A stretch of DNA of 64,000 nucleotides from Klebsiella michiganensis (GCA_000963575.1 CP011077.1:1302001-1366000); one strand, 5' to 3'; shown: positions 34,747 through 44,937, counted from the stretch's first letter. Notes: generated by a model from the letters alone, not told the origin. Numbers and translations: made by a program.

Positions 34747-36480
34747 TCAGCCGGGCTTATGAACGTTATCGTCCTCGGCCCAGCCTTTACGACGTGTTGT
34801 TTTGCCAATACCCGGGTTCATACTGTTGGTCGGATCGTTGGTCTTGTAGAACTGCTTCAGCGTTTCCGGGGCTTTGTAGAGATGACCGACGTTATGCTCA
34901 GCGGGATACTGCGCCCCGCGTTCGTGCAACAGCGCCAGCATCTGCTCTTTCAGCTCGTGAACGTCCACGCCTTTTTTGACGATGTAATCCTGGTGGAAGA
35001 CATGACACATAAAATGGCCGTAGTAGAGGCGGTGGATAAGCTTATCGCCGATTTCCGGGGGCAGCTCTTCGAACCAGTCTTCGTCGTTGCGGCGCAGCGC
35101 GATATCCAGCGCCAGGATATCTTCCACCTCATCCGCATGCACGGCGTGATAGCGAATGGCGGCCCCGGCAGCGGCAAAGCGGTGCAGGAAGGCTTTGCTG
35201 CCTTCTTCCGCGGTACAAACGAAAAAGTCACCTTCGGCGGTTTTAAAATATTCGCTCAGCCACGCCTTGGCCTCATCGATCCCGTCTCCGGCCATTTTCA
35301 ACAGCAGGTGGTGAGGATATTTATCCCGCCAGGATTTCATGCGTTCCGGCAGGTGAGCCGGGAAGACGCCGCCAAGCTTTTGCATAAAGCGGTCGGTAAA
35401 GTGCGGCTTAAACAGTGAAACTTTGTCCAGCATCGCATCGGTGCGCCCCTTCATGGTGAAGAAGAACGGCATTTTGTCGGTGCCGAGTTTGTCTATCATC
35501 AGGAACGTGTCTTTGCCGTATTTCTCCGCGATGTCGTAAATGTCGCGGTGCATGTACTCCCCGGCGACCGGCAGATTTTCGAAGCTGGCCAGAATGTGCC
35601 GGCGGATTTCGGTCAGTACGCTGGGCTGGTTGGTGCCGATGTAAAATACCTGTTGGCGCTTTTCCGCCGGGAAGGTGTCGAGGCGTACCGCGAAGACAGC
35701 TAATTTTCCCGCGCAGCCGGAGGATTCGAACAGGCGGTCGGGGTCAGCGTTATAGCGCGCGGGCGTGTCGGCCTCAACGTCGCGCACGCGGGTTACATAA
35801 TCGTGGTCGTGAGCGTGGCGGCCATCGTGCTGCACGTCGCTGTCTTTCAGACGCTCGTCATCCAGCGCGCCGAGAATTTGTTCCGGCGTGGTGCCGAGGT
35901 TAATTCCCAGATGGTTAACCAACTGCAGCTTGCCACTTTCATCAATGCGTGCGAAAAGCGACATTTCGGTATAGGCCGGGCCGCGCTGTACCAGTGAACC
36001 GCCGGAATTATTGCAAATTCCGCCGATAACTGACGCCCCAATGCAGGAGGAGCCAATCACCGAATGAGGCTCACGCCCGAGGGGCTTAAGCGCTTTTTCC
36101 AGCGAGTAGAGCGTGGTGCCAGGGTAGGCCAGTACCTGCTCACCTTTATCCAGCAGGTGCAGCTTGTCGAGGCGCAGCGTACTGATAATCACAATATCGC
36201 GATCGTAGTCGTTGCCGCTTGGCGTAGAGCCTTCTGTCAGGCTTGTGTTGGCGGCCTGCATAATAATGATTTTATCGGCCGTGACGCAGGCGCTTAATAC
36301 GCGCCACAGCTCCAGCAACGAGCCGGGGAACACCACGGCCAGCGCTTCCCCCTGGCCGGAACGGAAGCCTTTGCGGTAGCGGGCCGTTTTAGCCGGGTCG
36401 GTTAAAACATGGTGAGAGCCAACGTGGCGAGAGAGTTCGTTTATCAGCGTTTTATTATCGGAAGTCATCAAAACAGACAT
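34747..36480 (-). CDS. dld: quinone-dependent D-lactate dehydrogenase
   Basis: A 577-residue FAD enzyme that oxidises D-lactate to pyruvate at the inner face of the membrane and passes electrons to quinone. The FAD-binding region has PGTTLYSLEKAL and VIGSSCIGASVIGGICNNSGG, and the membrane-binding C-terminal part matches E. coli Dld (571 aa). It is divergent from bglX. Confidence 0.97.
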   Translation of the reverse strand: MSVLMTSDNKTLINELSRHVGSHHVLTDPAKTARYRKGFRSGQGEALAVVFPGSLLELWRVLSACVTADKIIIMQAANTSLTEGSTPSGNDYDRDIVIISTLRLDKLHLLDKGEQVLAYPGTTLYSLEKALKPLGREPHSVIGSSCIGASVIGGICNNSGGSLVQRGPAYTEMSLFARIDESGKLQLVNHLGINLGTTPEQILGALDDERLKDSDVQHDGRHAHDHDYVTRVRDVEADTPARYNADPDRLFESSGCAGKLAVFAVRLDTFPAEKRQQVFYIGTNQPSVLTEIRRHILASFENLPVAGEYMHRDIYDIAEKYGKDTFLMIDKLGTDKMPFFFTMKGRTDAMLDKVSLFKPHFTDRFMQKLGGVFPAHLPERMKSWRDKYPHHLLLKMAGDGIDEAKAWLSEYFKTAEGDFFVCTAEEGSKAFLHRFAAAGAAIRYHAVHADEVEDILALDIALRRNDEDWFEELPPEIGDKLIHRLYYGHFMCHVFHQDYIVKKGVDVHELKEQMLALLHERGAQYPAEHNVGHLYKAPETLKQFYKTNDPTNSMNPGIGKTTRRKGWAEDDNVHKPG

Positions 36481-36655
36481 GGATCCACTCCTTGTGGTGG
36501 CATCAAAAGCTTGCCGTTAAGCATAGCGCTGAAAAACGTGAGCGTAACGAGGAAATCTCCACGAAATCAGAAGCCAGGCTTTGCTACGCTCTTCTTACCG
36601 TGGTGGCGATGTGGCAAACTGCACGCCTTAACAAAAGCTTGTGAGAGTGAATCCG

Positions 36656-38953
36656 ATGAAATGGCTCTGTTCTGTAGGGATTGCCGTAAGCCTGGCGCTG
36701 CAGCCTGCGCTGGCCGACGAAATGTTTGGCCCGCACCCTTTAACGCCGGAAGCGCGTGATGCCTACGTCACCGACCTGCTGAAAAAAATGACCACCGATG
36801 AAAAAATCGGTCAGCTACGTTTGATAAGCGTCGGCCCGGATAACCCGAAAGAAGCCATCCGTGAAATGATCAAAGCCGGGCAGGTGGGGGCCATTTTCAA
36901 CACCGTCACCCGCCAGGACATCCGCACCATGCAGGATCAGGTGATGCAGCTCAGCCGCCTGAAAATTCCTCTCTTCTTCGCCTACGATGTGGTGCACGGC
37001 CAGCGCACCGTTTTCCCGATAAGCCTTGGCCTGGCGTCCTCTTTCAACCTTGATGCGGTCAAAACCGTGGGTCGTATTTCCGCCTATGAAGCCGCAGATG
37101 ACGGCCTGAACATGACCTGGGCGCCAATGGTGGATGTCTCGCGCGATCCGCGCTGGGGCCGCGTGTCCGAAGGTTTCGGGGAAGACACTTATCTGACCTC
37201 GATTATGGGGCGGACCATGGTTGAAGCGATGCAGGGCAAAAGCCCGGCGGATCGCTATTCGGTGATGACCAGCGTGAAACACTTCGCGGCCTATGGCGCA
37301 GTAGAGGGCGGGAAAGAGTACAACACCGTCGACATGAGCCCGCAGCGGCTGTTCAACGACTACATGCCGCCTTACAAAGCCGCGCTGGACGCGGGCAGCG
37401 GCGGCGTGATGGTCGCGCTGAACTCCCTGAACGGTACGCCTGCTTCCGCAGACAGCTGGTTGCTGAAAGATTTGCTGCGTGACGAATGGAAATTCAAAGG
37501 CATTACCATTTCCGACCACGGGGCGATTAAGGAACTTATCAAACACGGCGTGGCCAGCGACCCGAAAGACGCGGTGCGCATTGCGCTCAACTCCGGCATC
37601 AACATGAGTATGAGCGATGAGTACTACAGCAAATACCTGCCGGAGCTGGTGAAGAGCGGCGCGGTGCCGATGAAAGAGCTGGATGACGCCACTCGCCACG
37701 TACTGAACGTGAAATACGACATGGGGTTGTTCAACGATCCGTACAGCCACCTCGGGCCGAAGGACTCTGACCCGGTGGATACCAACGCCGAAAGCCGTCT
37801 GCACCGTAAAGAAGCGCGTGAAGTGGCGCGTGAAAGCATGGTACTGCTGAAAAACCGTCTCCAGACTCTGCCGCTGAAAAAGACCGCCACCATTGCGGTG
37901 ATTGGTCCATTGGCGGACAGCAAGCGTGATGCGATGGGCAGCTGGTCTGCCGCAGGCGTGGCCGCGCAGTCCGTGACGCCGCTGGAAGGTATCAAAAATG
38001 CCGTTGGCCAGCAGGGCAAAGTGGTGTTTGCGAAAGGCGCTAACGTTACCGATGAAAAAGACATCGTCGAGTTCCTGAACCAGTACGAACCCGCCGTTAC
38101 CGTTGACCCGCGCACGCCTAAGGCGATGCTCGATGAAGCGGTGAATACGGCGAAAAATGCCGACGTAGTGGTGGCCGTAGTGGGTGAAGCTCAGGGTATG
38201 GCGCACGAGGCCTCCAGCCGCACCAACCTGACGCTGCCGCAGAGCCAGCGTGACCTGATTGCCGCCCTGAAAGCCACCGGTAAACCGCTGGTGCTGGTGC
38301 TGATGAACGGGCGTCCTCTGGCGCTGGTGAAAGAAGATCAGCAGGCGGACGCGCTGCTTGAAGCCTGGTACGGCGGTACCGAAGGCGGCAACGCCATCGC
38401 TGACATTCTGTTCGGCGACTACAACCCGTCAGGTAAACTGCCAATGTCCTTCCCACGCTCCGTGGGGCAAATCCCGACCTACTACAGCCACCTGAATACC
38501 GGTCGCCCTTACGATCCGGAAAAACCAAACAAATACACCTCGCGCTACTTCGATGAAGCGAACGGGCCGCTGTATCCGTTTGGCTACGGGCTGAGCTACA
38601 CCACCTTTAAAGTGGGGGACGTGAAGCTTTCTGCACCAACCATGAAACGCGACGGCAAAGTAGAAGCTTCGGTGACCGTCACCAATACCGGCGACCGCGA
38701 AGGGGAAACCGTGGTGCAGATGTATCTGCAGGACGTGACCGCTTCCATGAGCCGCCCGGTGAAAGAGCTGAAAGGCTTTAAGAAAGTGGCGCTAAAAGCA
38801 GGTGAAAGCCAGACGGTCAGCTTCCCAATCGACATCAGCGCCCTGAAGTTCTGGAACGCGAAGATGAAGTATGACGCGGAACCGGGCAAGTTCAACGTGT
38901 TTATCGGCCTGGATTCCGCCCGCGTGAAGCAGGGTGAGTTTGAGCTGAAATAA
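36656..38953 (+). CDS. bglX: periplasmic beta-glucosidase
   Basis: A 765-residue GH3 enzyme, same length as E. coli BglX, which hydrolyses beta-glucosides in the periplasm. Signal peptide MKWLCSVGIAVSLALQPALA; nucleophile Asp in GITISDHGAIKEL; C-terminal GH3 domain and fibronectin type III-like domain. ATG 36656 matches the E. coli start. A terminator follows. The window thus has both an unphosphorylated (BglX) and a PTS route for beta-glucosides. Confidence 0.97.
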   Translation: MKWLCSVGIAVSLALQPALADEMFGPHPLTPEARDAYVTDLLKKMTTDEKIGQLRLISVGPDNPKEAIREMIKAGQVGAIFNTVTRQDIRTMQDQVMQLSRLKIPLFFAYDVVHGQRTVFPISLGLASSFNLDAVKTVGRISAYEAADDGLNMTWAPMVDVSRDPRWGRVSEGFGEDTYLTSIMGRTMVEAMQGKSPADRYSVMTSVKHFAAYGAVEGGKEYNTVDMSPQRLFNDYMPPYKAALDAGSGGVMVALNSLNGTPASADSWLLKDLLRDEWKFKGITISDHGAIKELIKHGVASDPKDAVRIALNSGINMSMSDEYYSKYLPELVKSGAVPMKELDDATRHVLNVKYDMGLFNDPYSHLGPKDSDPVDTNAESRLHRKEAREVARESMVLLKNRLQTLPLKKTATIAVIGPLADSKRDAMGSWSAAGVAAQSVTPLEGIKNAVGQQGKVVFAKGANVTDEKDIVEFLNQYEPAVTVDPRTPKAMLDEAVNTAKNADVVVAVVGEAQGMAHEASSRTNLTLPQSQRDLIAALKATGKPLVLVLMNGRPLALVKEDQQADALLEAWYGGTEGGNAIADILFGDYNPSGKLPMSFPRSVGQIPTYYSHLNTGRPYDPEKPNKYTSRYFDEANGPLYPFGYGLSYTTFKVGDVKLSAPTMKRDGKVEASVTVTNTGDREGETVVQMYLQDVTASMSRPVKELKGFKKVALKAGESQTVSFPIDISALKFWNAKMKYDAEPGKFNVFIGLDSARVKQGEFELK

Positions 38954-38971
38954 GCCGGTTATCGTTAAATA

Positions 38972-38997
38972 AAGCCACCTCCAGGGGTGGCTTTTTT
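38972..38997 (+). terminator. terminator after bglX
   Basis: AAGCCACC and GGTGGCTT around TCCAGG (38972-38993), followed by TTTT. Confidence 0.9.
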
Positions 38998-39088
38998 CAC
39001 ACTCTAACGCTTTCAGAAGCAGCGTAAGCCCTGTATTTAACAGAGGTTAACGTTTGCGGGTAATTTCATTTTTCATCAAGATAGAAAG

Positions 39089-40441
39089 TCATTTATTAAT
39101 AACAATGGATTTTCGATGAGTGAAAGCCAGGTAGCTGTAATAGCCGCGGTATTCGCCCATGCCGGACATGCCTGTGCCGCCGAAGGGCAAGTAAGGGGAC
39201 GTTGCCTGCTGCATTACGCCATTTATTATGGCATCTCCTGACGGGATTCGGGATATTATTTCTTTGCCTTGTTCGATGTTATTGGTAAAAACGTAGGCGG
39301 CTAAAGGTTTGGGGTGATATTGATTAATGGACTCCACGGCATCGTTAATATCAGTAAAAGTCAGAACTGGAAGTATTGGGCCAAATAACTCACTACGCAT
39401 TAATTCATCATGCCAATTTACTTCGGTAACGACCGTAGCCTGCATATGTCGGGTTGCTACATTTGCCTGGCCGCCAAAGATTATTTTTCCTTGGGTATGC
39501 GTCAGCATCCCGGTTAAATATTCTACCTGTTTTTCTGATACCAGTTTTCCAATAGCGTCGATGCCTGGAATTGTCGTTTTTATTTTTTCAAGAAGTTTGC
39601 TCAGCAGCATGTCCTTGATGCTTTCATCGGCCAAAACATAGTCTGGAGCTACGCATGTCTGGCCGCTATTAGAAAATCGGCCAAACGCCAGCATGTTAAC
39701 GGTACGGTCGATATCGGCATCGCTTAACACAATAAATGGCGATTTACCCCCTAACTCGAGAATGACAGGGGTGAGATTCTTTGCGGCCGCGGCCATGACA
39801 ATTTTCCCGGTAGCAGGGCTGCCGGTGAAAAATATAAAATCAAACGGTAAGCTAAGAAGATAAGTATTTTCATCTTTACCCCCTTGTATTACCGCGATGT
39901 ATTCTTCGTGAAAAGTGGATGCAATGATTTTTTCGATAACTTTGGCGCTCTCAGGGGTGAGATCTGAAGGTTTTATAATCGCCGTATTACCGCCCACAAT
40001 GGCACCAAGTAATGGGCAAAAAACAAGATTTATCGGGTAGTTGAAAGGGCCGATAATATAGCTCACGCCAAATGCTTCATGCTCAATAAAAGCCTCTGAA
40101 AAAGTGGTTCCTGGATACTCAGGAACGGCTTCCGGGCGTGCCCATTCATCAAGGTGGGCAAGCATAAAATCGAGTTCTGAAATGACCCGGCCAATCTCTG
40201 TGCGGTCAACAAGATCTTTTGATTTCCCCAGATCTTTGTCGAGTGCGAGATATAAATCCTCGGCGTGATTGAGGATAGACTGCCTAAGCCTTTGTAAACT
40301 CTCTTTCCTGAATGAAATGCTTTTTGTTGCGCCCGTTTTGAAAAAATATTTTTGCGCATTAAATATTCTATGAATCGTGGCGTTGTCGGTTGTTAACATT
40401 CTTTTTCGATGCTTGAGGTTGATTGATGTATGGTGGCTCAT
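39089..40441 (-). CDS. aldehyde dehydrogenase family protein
   Basis: A 450-residue NAD(P)-type aldehyde dehydrogenase of the YwdH/ALDH3-like group. It shows the cofactor segment ITGS-like FFTGSPATGK, the catalytic glutamate in LELGGKSP and the catalytic cysteine in SGQTCVAPDY. ATG 40441 lies eight bases after the upstream FolC-like gene, so the two form an operon; a later ATG (40399) is possible. The gene is AT-richer than its neighbours, suggesting later arrival. The substrate aldehyde is unknown. Confidence 0.85.
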   Translation of the reverse strand: MSHHTSINLKHRKRMLTTDNATIHRIFNAQKYFFKTGATKSISFRKESLQRLRQSILNHAEDLYLALDKDLGKSKDLVDRTEIGRVISELDFMLAHLDEWARPEAVPEYPGTTFSEAFIEHEAFGVSYIIGPFNYPINLVFCPLLGAIVGGNTAIIKPSDLTPESAKVIEKIIASTFHEEYIAVIQGGKDENTYLLSLPFDFIFFTGSPATGKIVMAAAAKNLTPVILELGGKSPFIVLSDADIDRTVNMLAFGRFSNSGQTCVAPDYVLADESIKDMLLSKLLEKIKTTIPGIDAIGKLVSEKQVEYLTGMLTHTQGKIIFGGQANVATRHMQATVVTEVNWHDELMRSELFGPILPVLTFTDINDAVESINQYHPKPLAAYVFTNNIEQGKEIISRIPSGDAIINGVMQQATSPYLPFGGTGMSGMGEYRGYYSYLAFTHRKSIVINK

Positions 40442-40449
40442 TGTGGTTC

Positions 40450-41721
40450 TCAGCTTTGCGCTATGGCCGGATTCAGTTCGTTCAGCACAGGCGCTACTGA
40501 ATAGAACGACCCGCAAACAACGATAACATCGCCTGGATTGGCATCACTTTTGGCCGCATCCCAGCCGGATAAAATATCCGGGAAAAGTTTTGCCGCCGGT
40601 AAATATTGCGCAGTATCCTCCGCCTTAGAGCTTCTCGGGCCGGCCTGAATGCCACAGCAATACCACTCCTCGGAAAGGTCTTTTAAATAATCGACGGTGC
40701 CTTTAATGTCTTTATTAATAAGCATGCCAATAACAAAGAGATATTTTCCTTTTTTAGGGTAGTTACGCAACCTTTCCGCCAGGTACGCCGCAGCGTGAGG
40801 GTTATGCGCCACATCTAAAATCACGGCAGGATGATGGTCAATTATCTGAAAACGGCCGGGTAAATTGGCCTCATGGATAACGTCATGCAGCGCCGCCCGT
40901 TCAAATTTAAGCCCGCTGACACGCAGCGCGGCGATTGCGGTAGCCACGTTATCGCGCGGCATTTTAGGTGGGCTTAACGGGGTGATTTCGCCGAGTTTAT
41001 CGCTAAACGCCCATTCATCTCCACTCTCTGTTATGTGCCAGTCCACGCCATTTTGATGGGGAATAGCCCCTATTTGCTGTGCATGACGAAGCATTGATTC
41101 CGGGGCCTGGTGTTGCCCAATCACCGCCGGACGCCCGCTGCGGAAGATGCCGGCTTTGATCTCACCGATAGCTTCGGTGCCTTTGCCTAACCAGTCTTCG
41201 TGATCCAGGGCGACGTTGGTGATAACGGAGACGTCGGGGGTGAGAATGTTTGTTGCATCGTCCCGGCCTCCCATGCCAACCTCAATAATGGCAACGTCTA
41301 CCTGAGCCCATTTGATCAGGCAGAATGCGCCCAGGGTATTGAATTCGAAAGGCGTAAGCGTCGTGGCCTGGCGTGCTTTTTCTATTTCAACAAAAGCGGC
41401 GATGTGGGCCGCATCCGACAGCTCCTTGCCCTGAATGCGCACGGTCTCTGTATAGTGAATCATGTGGGGTGAACTGAATACGCCCACTTTGTATCCAGAT
41501 TTCATCAGAACTTTTTCAAGGGTATGGCAGGTGGTGCCTTTACCGTTGGTCCCGCCCACTAAAAACACGAAAGGAGCGGGCTTCAACACTGCGAGTTTCG
41601 CGGCGACGTCTTTTATTCTGTCTAAACCCATATCAATGACCTGCGAGTGAAGGCTATCGATATAAGCAAGCCAACGAGGTAAATCAGAGGTGAGATCGGG
41701 AATGCTTGTGCTGTTGCTCAT
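40450..41721 (-). CDS. FolC-family folylpolyglutamate/dihydrofolate synthase paralogue
   Basis: A 423-residue Mur-ligase-type enzyme closely resembling FolC: P-loop VGGTNGKGTTCHTLE, SSPHMIHYTETVR, EVGMGGRDDATN, ALDHEDWLG, and the C-terminal domain with LDVAHNPHAA. FolC adds glutamate to dihydropteroate or folates. In E. coli folC is next to accD, which is not here, so this is probably an additional copy, co-transcribed with an aldehyde dehydrogenase. It may have a specialised substrate. Confidence 0.87.
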   Translation of the reverse strand: MSNSTSIPDLTSDLPRWLAYIDSLHSQVIDMGLDRIKDVAAKLAVLKPAPFVFLVGGTNGKGTTCHTLEKVLMKSGYKVGVFSSPHMIHYTETVRIQGKELSDAAHIAAFVEIEKARQATTLTPFEFNTLGAFCLIKWAQVDVAIIEVGMGGRDDATNILTPDVSVITNVALDHEDWLGKGTEAIGEIKAGIFRSGRPAVIGQHQAPESMLRHAQQIGAIPHQNGVDWHITESGDEWAFSDKLGEITPLSPPKMPRDNVATAIAALRVSGLKFERAALHDVIHEANLPGRFQIIDHHPAVILDVAHNPHAAAYLAERLRNYPKKGKYLFVIGMLINKDIKGTVDYLKDLSEEWYCCGIQAGPRSSKAEDTAQYLPAAKLFPDILSGWDAAKSDANPGDVIVVCGSFYSVAPVLNELNPAIAQS

Positions 41722-42298
41722 GAAATATTCCTTGGTTAAACATCTACGCTATCTGAACAATGTGCCTACGCCAGGTTATAGTACTCATAGAAGAAAAAAT
41801 AAGATGCTGTAGTTGTAAGAAACAAATAATGCACTTTTGAAGCAATATTGAATATTTATCTCACTGAGTTATGGGCTGGCAATCTAAGGATGTTTTCAAC
41901 ATCGAGAACACTTTGCCTGTTAAGCCAGAATATGTGGTGTGGGTTTTTGAAATAGTGATATTTTTCAATGTCATTGCGAGTGTGTAGTGTTTTTCTCTCT
42001 ATATTTCTGCCTTTCATTTTAAGCATCTTTTTGGTTGTGAATGCCGGATGAGGAACGTTGCTGGACGTCTAATGCCAGCCCTGTAAATTATTTAATCCAC
42101 TTGTTTAGAGTAACCTTTGCTTACAACTAGCCAGACGCCAACGAGTTTAAAACTATTAGAAACCCTATTATCTTTCTGCCTGGTAGTTAAGTAAGTGTTA
42201 AGGCAAGTCTGGCGAGGGGAAATATTATTTTCTTTCTCTTTATTTACCGTTGTCTGCTGCGGTTATATGACCCGGCGTATTGGTACAGTGTGGTTTAT
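41722..42298. other. AT-rich spacer, nothing recognised
   Basis: No supported gene. A 66-codon frame overlaps the start of the next gene but shows no protein-like composition. The base composition is clearly richer in A and T than the core genes of the window. Confidence 0.5.
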
Positions 42299-42820
42299 AT
42301 GCATATTTATAATGTTAAAACGTTATCGGTATCTCATGCTACCGTCATCATTAGCGTCGCATATGATGACTTTACCCACCACTTCGAATCGCTGACAGGG
42401 CAATTTGATGAGGAGAAAATTCGTTCTGTTTCCACGGAAGATATTCCTGGTGAGATAGCCAAAATGGAAGGGGAGGAGGGGTTTATGATATTCGGAAAGC
42501 AAAAACATGGCGCGCTTTTCCCCGTGAGTGAGGAAAGAAAAAAAGCTTGTCGATACTATATTGGTAATCCACTGATATTGTCTTCAATGAACCAGTATGA
42601 TATTCGTGCCGGGCTGTCAGCTCCGCTAACAGTGTTAATGTATGAAGTCGATAAAAGTGCGTTAGCCGTTGAGTTTGATTTGCCAACGTCTATTTTCGGC
42701 AGCTATAACGTGCCTGAGATTACCGTGGTTGGGGAAGTTTTGCATGCCCGTTTGCTTCGCCTGATTGACAAGACGACTAAGCAGGTCAAGCAATCCCGGT
42801 CGTCTCAAACAATGCATTAA
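42299..42820 (+). CDS. DUF302 domain protein
   Basis: A 173-residue protein with the DUF302 pattern: VAYDDFTHHFESLTGQFD near the start, MEGEEGFMIFGKQKHGAL, then YYIGNPLI and the LxxLIDKTTKQ end. Members are small alpha/beta proteins of unknown function. The start is uncertain (ATG 42299 lacks an obvious ribosome site; GTG 42290 is also open). It is followed by a terminator. Confidence 0.75.
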   Translation: MHIYNVKTLSVSHATVIISVAYDDFTHHFESLTGQFDEEKIRSVSTEDIPGEIAKMEGEEGFMIFGKQKHGALFPVSEERKKACRYYIGNPLILSSMNQYDIRAGLSAPLTVLMYEVDKSALAVEFDLPTSIFGSYNVPEITVVGEVLHARLLRLIDKTTKQVKQSRSSQTMH

Positions 42821-42900
42821 TTTAAAATCAAACTGTCTGCGCCGGGTATTTAATACCGGGTTACCGATGCCAGGAGGGCAAGGAATGTTTTGTAATGGAT

Positions 42901-42938
42901 AAACCGCTGCTGTGAGTCATTCGGGGCAGCGGTTTTTA
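42901..42938 (+). terminator. terminator between DUF302 and dioxygenase genes
   Basis: AAACCGCTGC (42901-42910) pairs with GCAGCGGTTT (42926-42935), a 10-base stem with a 15-base loop, followed by TTATTTT. Confidence 0.8.
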
Positions 42939-42976
42939 TTTTCTCGAGAGAAAAATATGCGGTCTTTTATTTAACT

Positions 42977-43840
42977 TTAGCTGACCGGGTTCAGGACAAA
43001 GTTGAAGTCCAGGGTGCAGAAAGGTTGCGGACAAATCGTACCGTCAGGGGCAATGCCCGGCTCGTGTTTAACCCAGTCGGCAATCAATGACGTTCGTACC
43101 CCAAAAACGCTATCCGAATTGAGGTGGTCGTCATCTTTATTGAAGATATGCGTAATTAAACGCTGGTATCCCTCCGCATTGATCATGAAATGTAAATGCG
43201 CCGGGCGCCACGCCCCTCTCCCCTGGGCCGCAAGCAGGCTGCCAACCGGGCCGTCGCGGGGGATCTCGTAAGCCTCCGGAACAACGGTTCTAAAAAAGAA
43301 GTCTCCCTGTGAGTCTGCTTTCAGGACTCCGCGACACCGAAGCCCGTGAATGCCCAATGCCTGCACATCGTATTGGCCATCGCCGTCGGCATGCCAGATA
43401 TCAATCGTTGCATTGGCGATGATTTCCCCGCCCAACCCGGTTACTTTGCCTTTTACAAACCAGGGTGTGCCCGGCGCACCCTGTGAAAAATCTTCTCCCG
43501 GTGCAAGCTGCGGAGCTTCTGCCACATGAAAAGGCCCAAATACGGTGGATTCGGTGCATCCAATGGGTTTTCGATTATTTTGCGCAATGACCAAAGAAGA
43601 TAATCCCAGCACATCGGAAAGCAAAATAAACTCCTGGCGCTCGGGGCTGCAGTGTTTTCCCACCTGGGTAAGAAACTCAATGCCTTGCTCCCACTCCTGT
43701 TCCGTCAACTGGACTTCCCGGGCAAAAGAATGCAAATGCTCGATCAGGCCAGTAAAAATCTTATGCATACGGTCGTCGGTGGGGATTGAAATTTTGGAGA
43801 GAACTTCCTCGGTAATATTTTTATCATCAAGGTTTAACAT
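42977..43840 (-). CDS. intradiol ring-cleavage dioxygenase (catechol/hydroxyquinol type)
   Basis: A 287-residue Fe(III) dioxygenase that opens catechol-type rings between the two hydroxyls. It has an N-terminal helical dimerisation domain and the four iron ligands: Tyr in GDGQYDVQ, Tyr in VPEAYEIP, and the two His in WRPAHLHFMI. The pattern fits catechol or hydroxyquinol 1,2-dioxygenases. No other ring-degradation genes (catB, catC, maleylacetate reductase) are near. ATG 43840 begins MLNLDDKNIT. Confidence 0.88.
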   Translation of the reverse strand: MLNLDDKNITEEVLSKISIPTDDRMHKIFTGLIEHLHSFAREVQLTEQEWEQGIEFLTQVGKHCSPERQEFILLSDVLGLSSLVIAQNNRKPIGCTESTVFGPFHVAEAPQLAPGEDFSQGAPGTPWFVKGKVTGLGGEIIANATIDIWHADGDGQYDVQALGIHGLRCRGVLKADSQGDFFFRTVVPEAYEIPRDGPVGSLLAAQGRGAWRPAHLHFMINAEGYQRLITHIFNKDDDHLNSDSVFGVRTSLIADWVKHEPGIAPDGTICPQPFCTLDFNFVLNPVS

Positions 43841-44116
43841 TTTATTATGTCTCGCTGTCACGAGGTGTAGGGTAAAGGACAAACAATGTGACACCGACTT
43901 TTTAAACTTAAAATGTCTTATTCTGGAATTAGTGTAATGAAGTGTATTGTTTTTGGTTTAATTGTTTTTGTGTGGTTATTAAGAAATTAGATGTCTAACT
44001 TTGCGGGTTTATCTACTTTTTGTCGTCTCTTGCATAATAAAAAATTCATAAAATAAATATGAATAAAATTCGGCGGTGAAACGTTAGCTGAGTATGTTTG
44101 CTAACGGACATACTCC

Positions 44117-44692
44117 ATGCTGCGTATTCTTCTGAAAACAATCCTCGGCCTGCTGGTCAGCCCGTTGCTGTATGCCGCGCCGGAAAATTACAGCATCATC
44201 ACGCCTCAAACCGGCATTGCGCTCTCGTGGCATGCTTTCGGCAGCACATCGCAGGCACACCTCGACGGCGTTACCGGTTCTCTTTTGCTGGACAGGGGAA
44301 ACGATTTGCATGACAGCATCAGCGTGCGCATCCCCGTCTCAACGCTTCAGGCGTCCAATAGCGTGTTAACTTATCAGCTGCAGGGCGGGTTATTCTTTGA
44401 TACGGCACATTACCCGACGCTATCCTTTACCAGCACCAGAGTTGTGGCCCTGGGCCCCGGGCGTTATCGAATTTTTGGCCTGCTGCAGGTAAAAAATGTC
44501 CAGCGTCCGGTGATTCTTGACGCCAGCATGGATAACGCTCCCACCGCTGGCGCAGATAAAAAGGCCCTCTCTTTGCGGGCCACAACGGTTATTTCGCGCG
44601 CCGCTTTTAATATGGATAAATTTGAGGCTGTGGTGGATGACAGTATTGCGATTGAAATAAAAATCCGTGCGAGGGCTCGGTTGGCTGGCTAG
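44117..44692 (+). CDS. YceI-family periplasmic protein
   Basis: A 191-residue protein with a signal peptide (MLRILLKTILGLLVSPLLYA) and a YceI lipocalin-like barrel: YSIITPQTGIALSWHAFGSTS, SISVRIPVSTL, FFDTAHYPTLSFTSTRV and the RAAFNMDKFEAVVDDSIAIEI end. The family binds isoprenoid or other amphiphilic molecules in the periplasm. A repeat element follows. Confidence 0.85.
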   Translation: MLRILLKTILGLLVSPLLYAAPENYSIITPQTGIALSWHAFGSTSQAHLDGVTGSLLLDRGNDLHDSISVRIPVSTLQASNSVLTYQLQGGLFFDTAHYPTLSFTSTRVVALGPGRYRIFGLLQVKNVQRPVILDASMDNAPTAGADKKALSLRATTVISRAAFNMDKFEAVVDDSIAIEIKIRARARLAG

Positions 44693-44848
44693 TGGAATAT
44701 CAACTGCGGCCATCGTACCGGTGAATGTGTCAGGGGAATCACCGTCATTCTCCTGAGTACTCTGACTTCCGGCCAAATAAATTGATCGCTAAAGCGGCAG
44801 GCCTCAGTTTTATCTCCCACACTGACTTAAACCACTATGTTGCTTCTT

Positions 44849-44937
44849 ACCCTCTCCCCGGAAGGAAGAGGGGATAAATAGTGCCCCGTCGTTTCTTTCC
44901 CCCTCGCCCCTTCGGGAAGAGGGCCGGGGTGAGGGGA
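44849..44937. repeat. dispersed palindromic repeat, copy 2
   Basis: Begins ACCCTCTCCCC and ends AGGGCCGGGGTGAGGGG; between them the GAGGGGATAAATAGTGCCCCG...TTTCTTTCCCC part parallels the inner part of the 19180-19317 copy. The left outer arm is shortened. It is the only notable item in the spacer 44693-45019 and may end transcription of both neighbours. Confidence 0.65.

Noticed and set aside
36815..38206. A 463-codon open frame antisense to bglX
   Set aside because: It mirrors the codon phase of a GC-rich, highly conserved gene; the protein is His/Arg-rich low-quality sequence with no family resemblance.
42195..42395. 66-codon hydrophobic frame before the DUF302 gene
   Set aside because: Overlaps the DUF302 start in another frame, no ribosome site, no known match.
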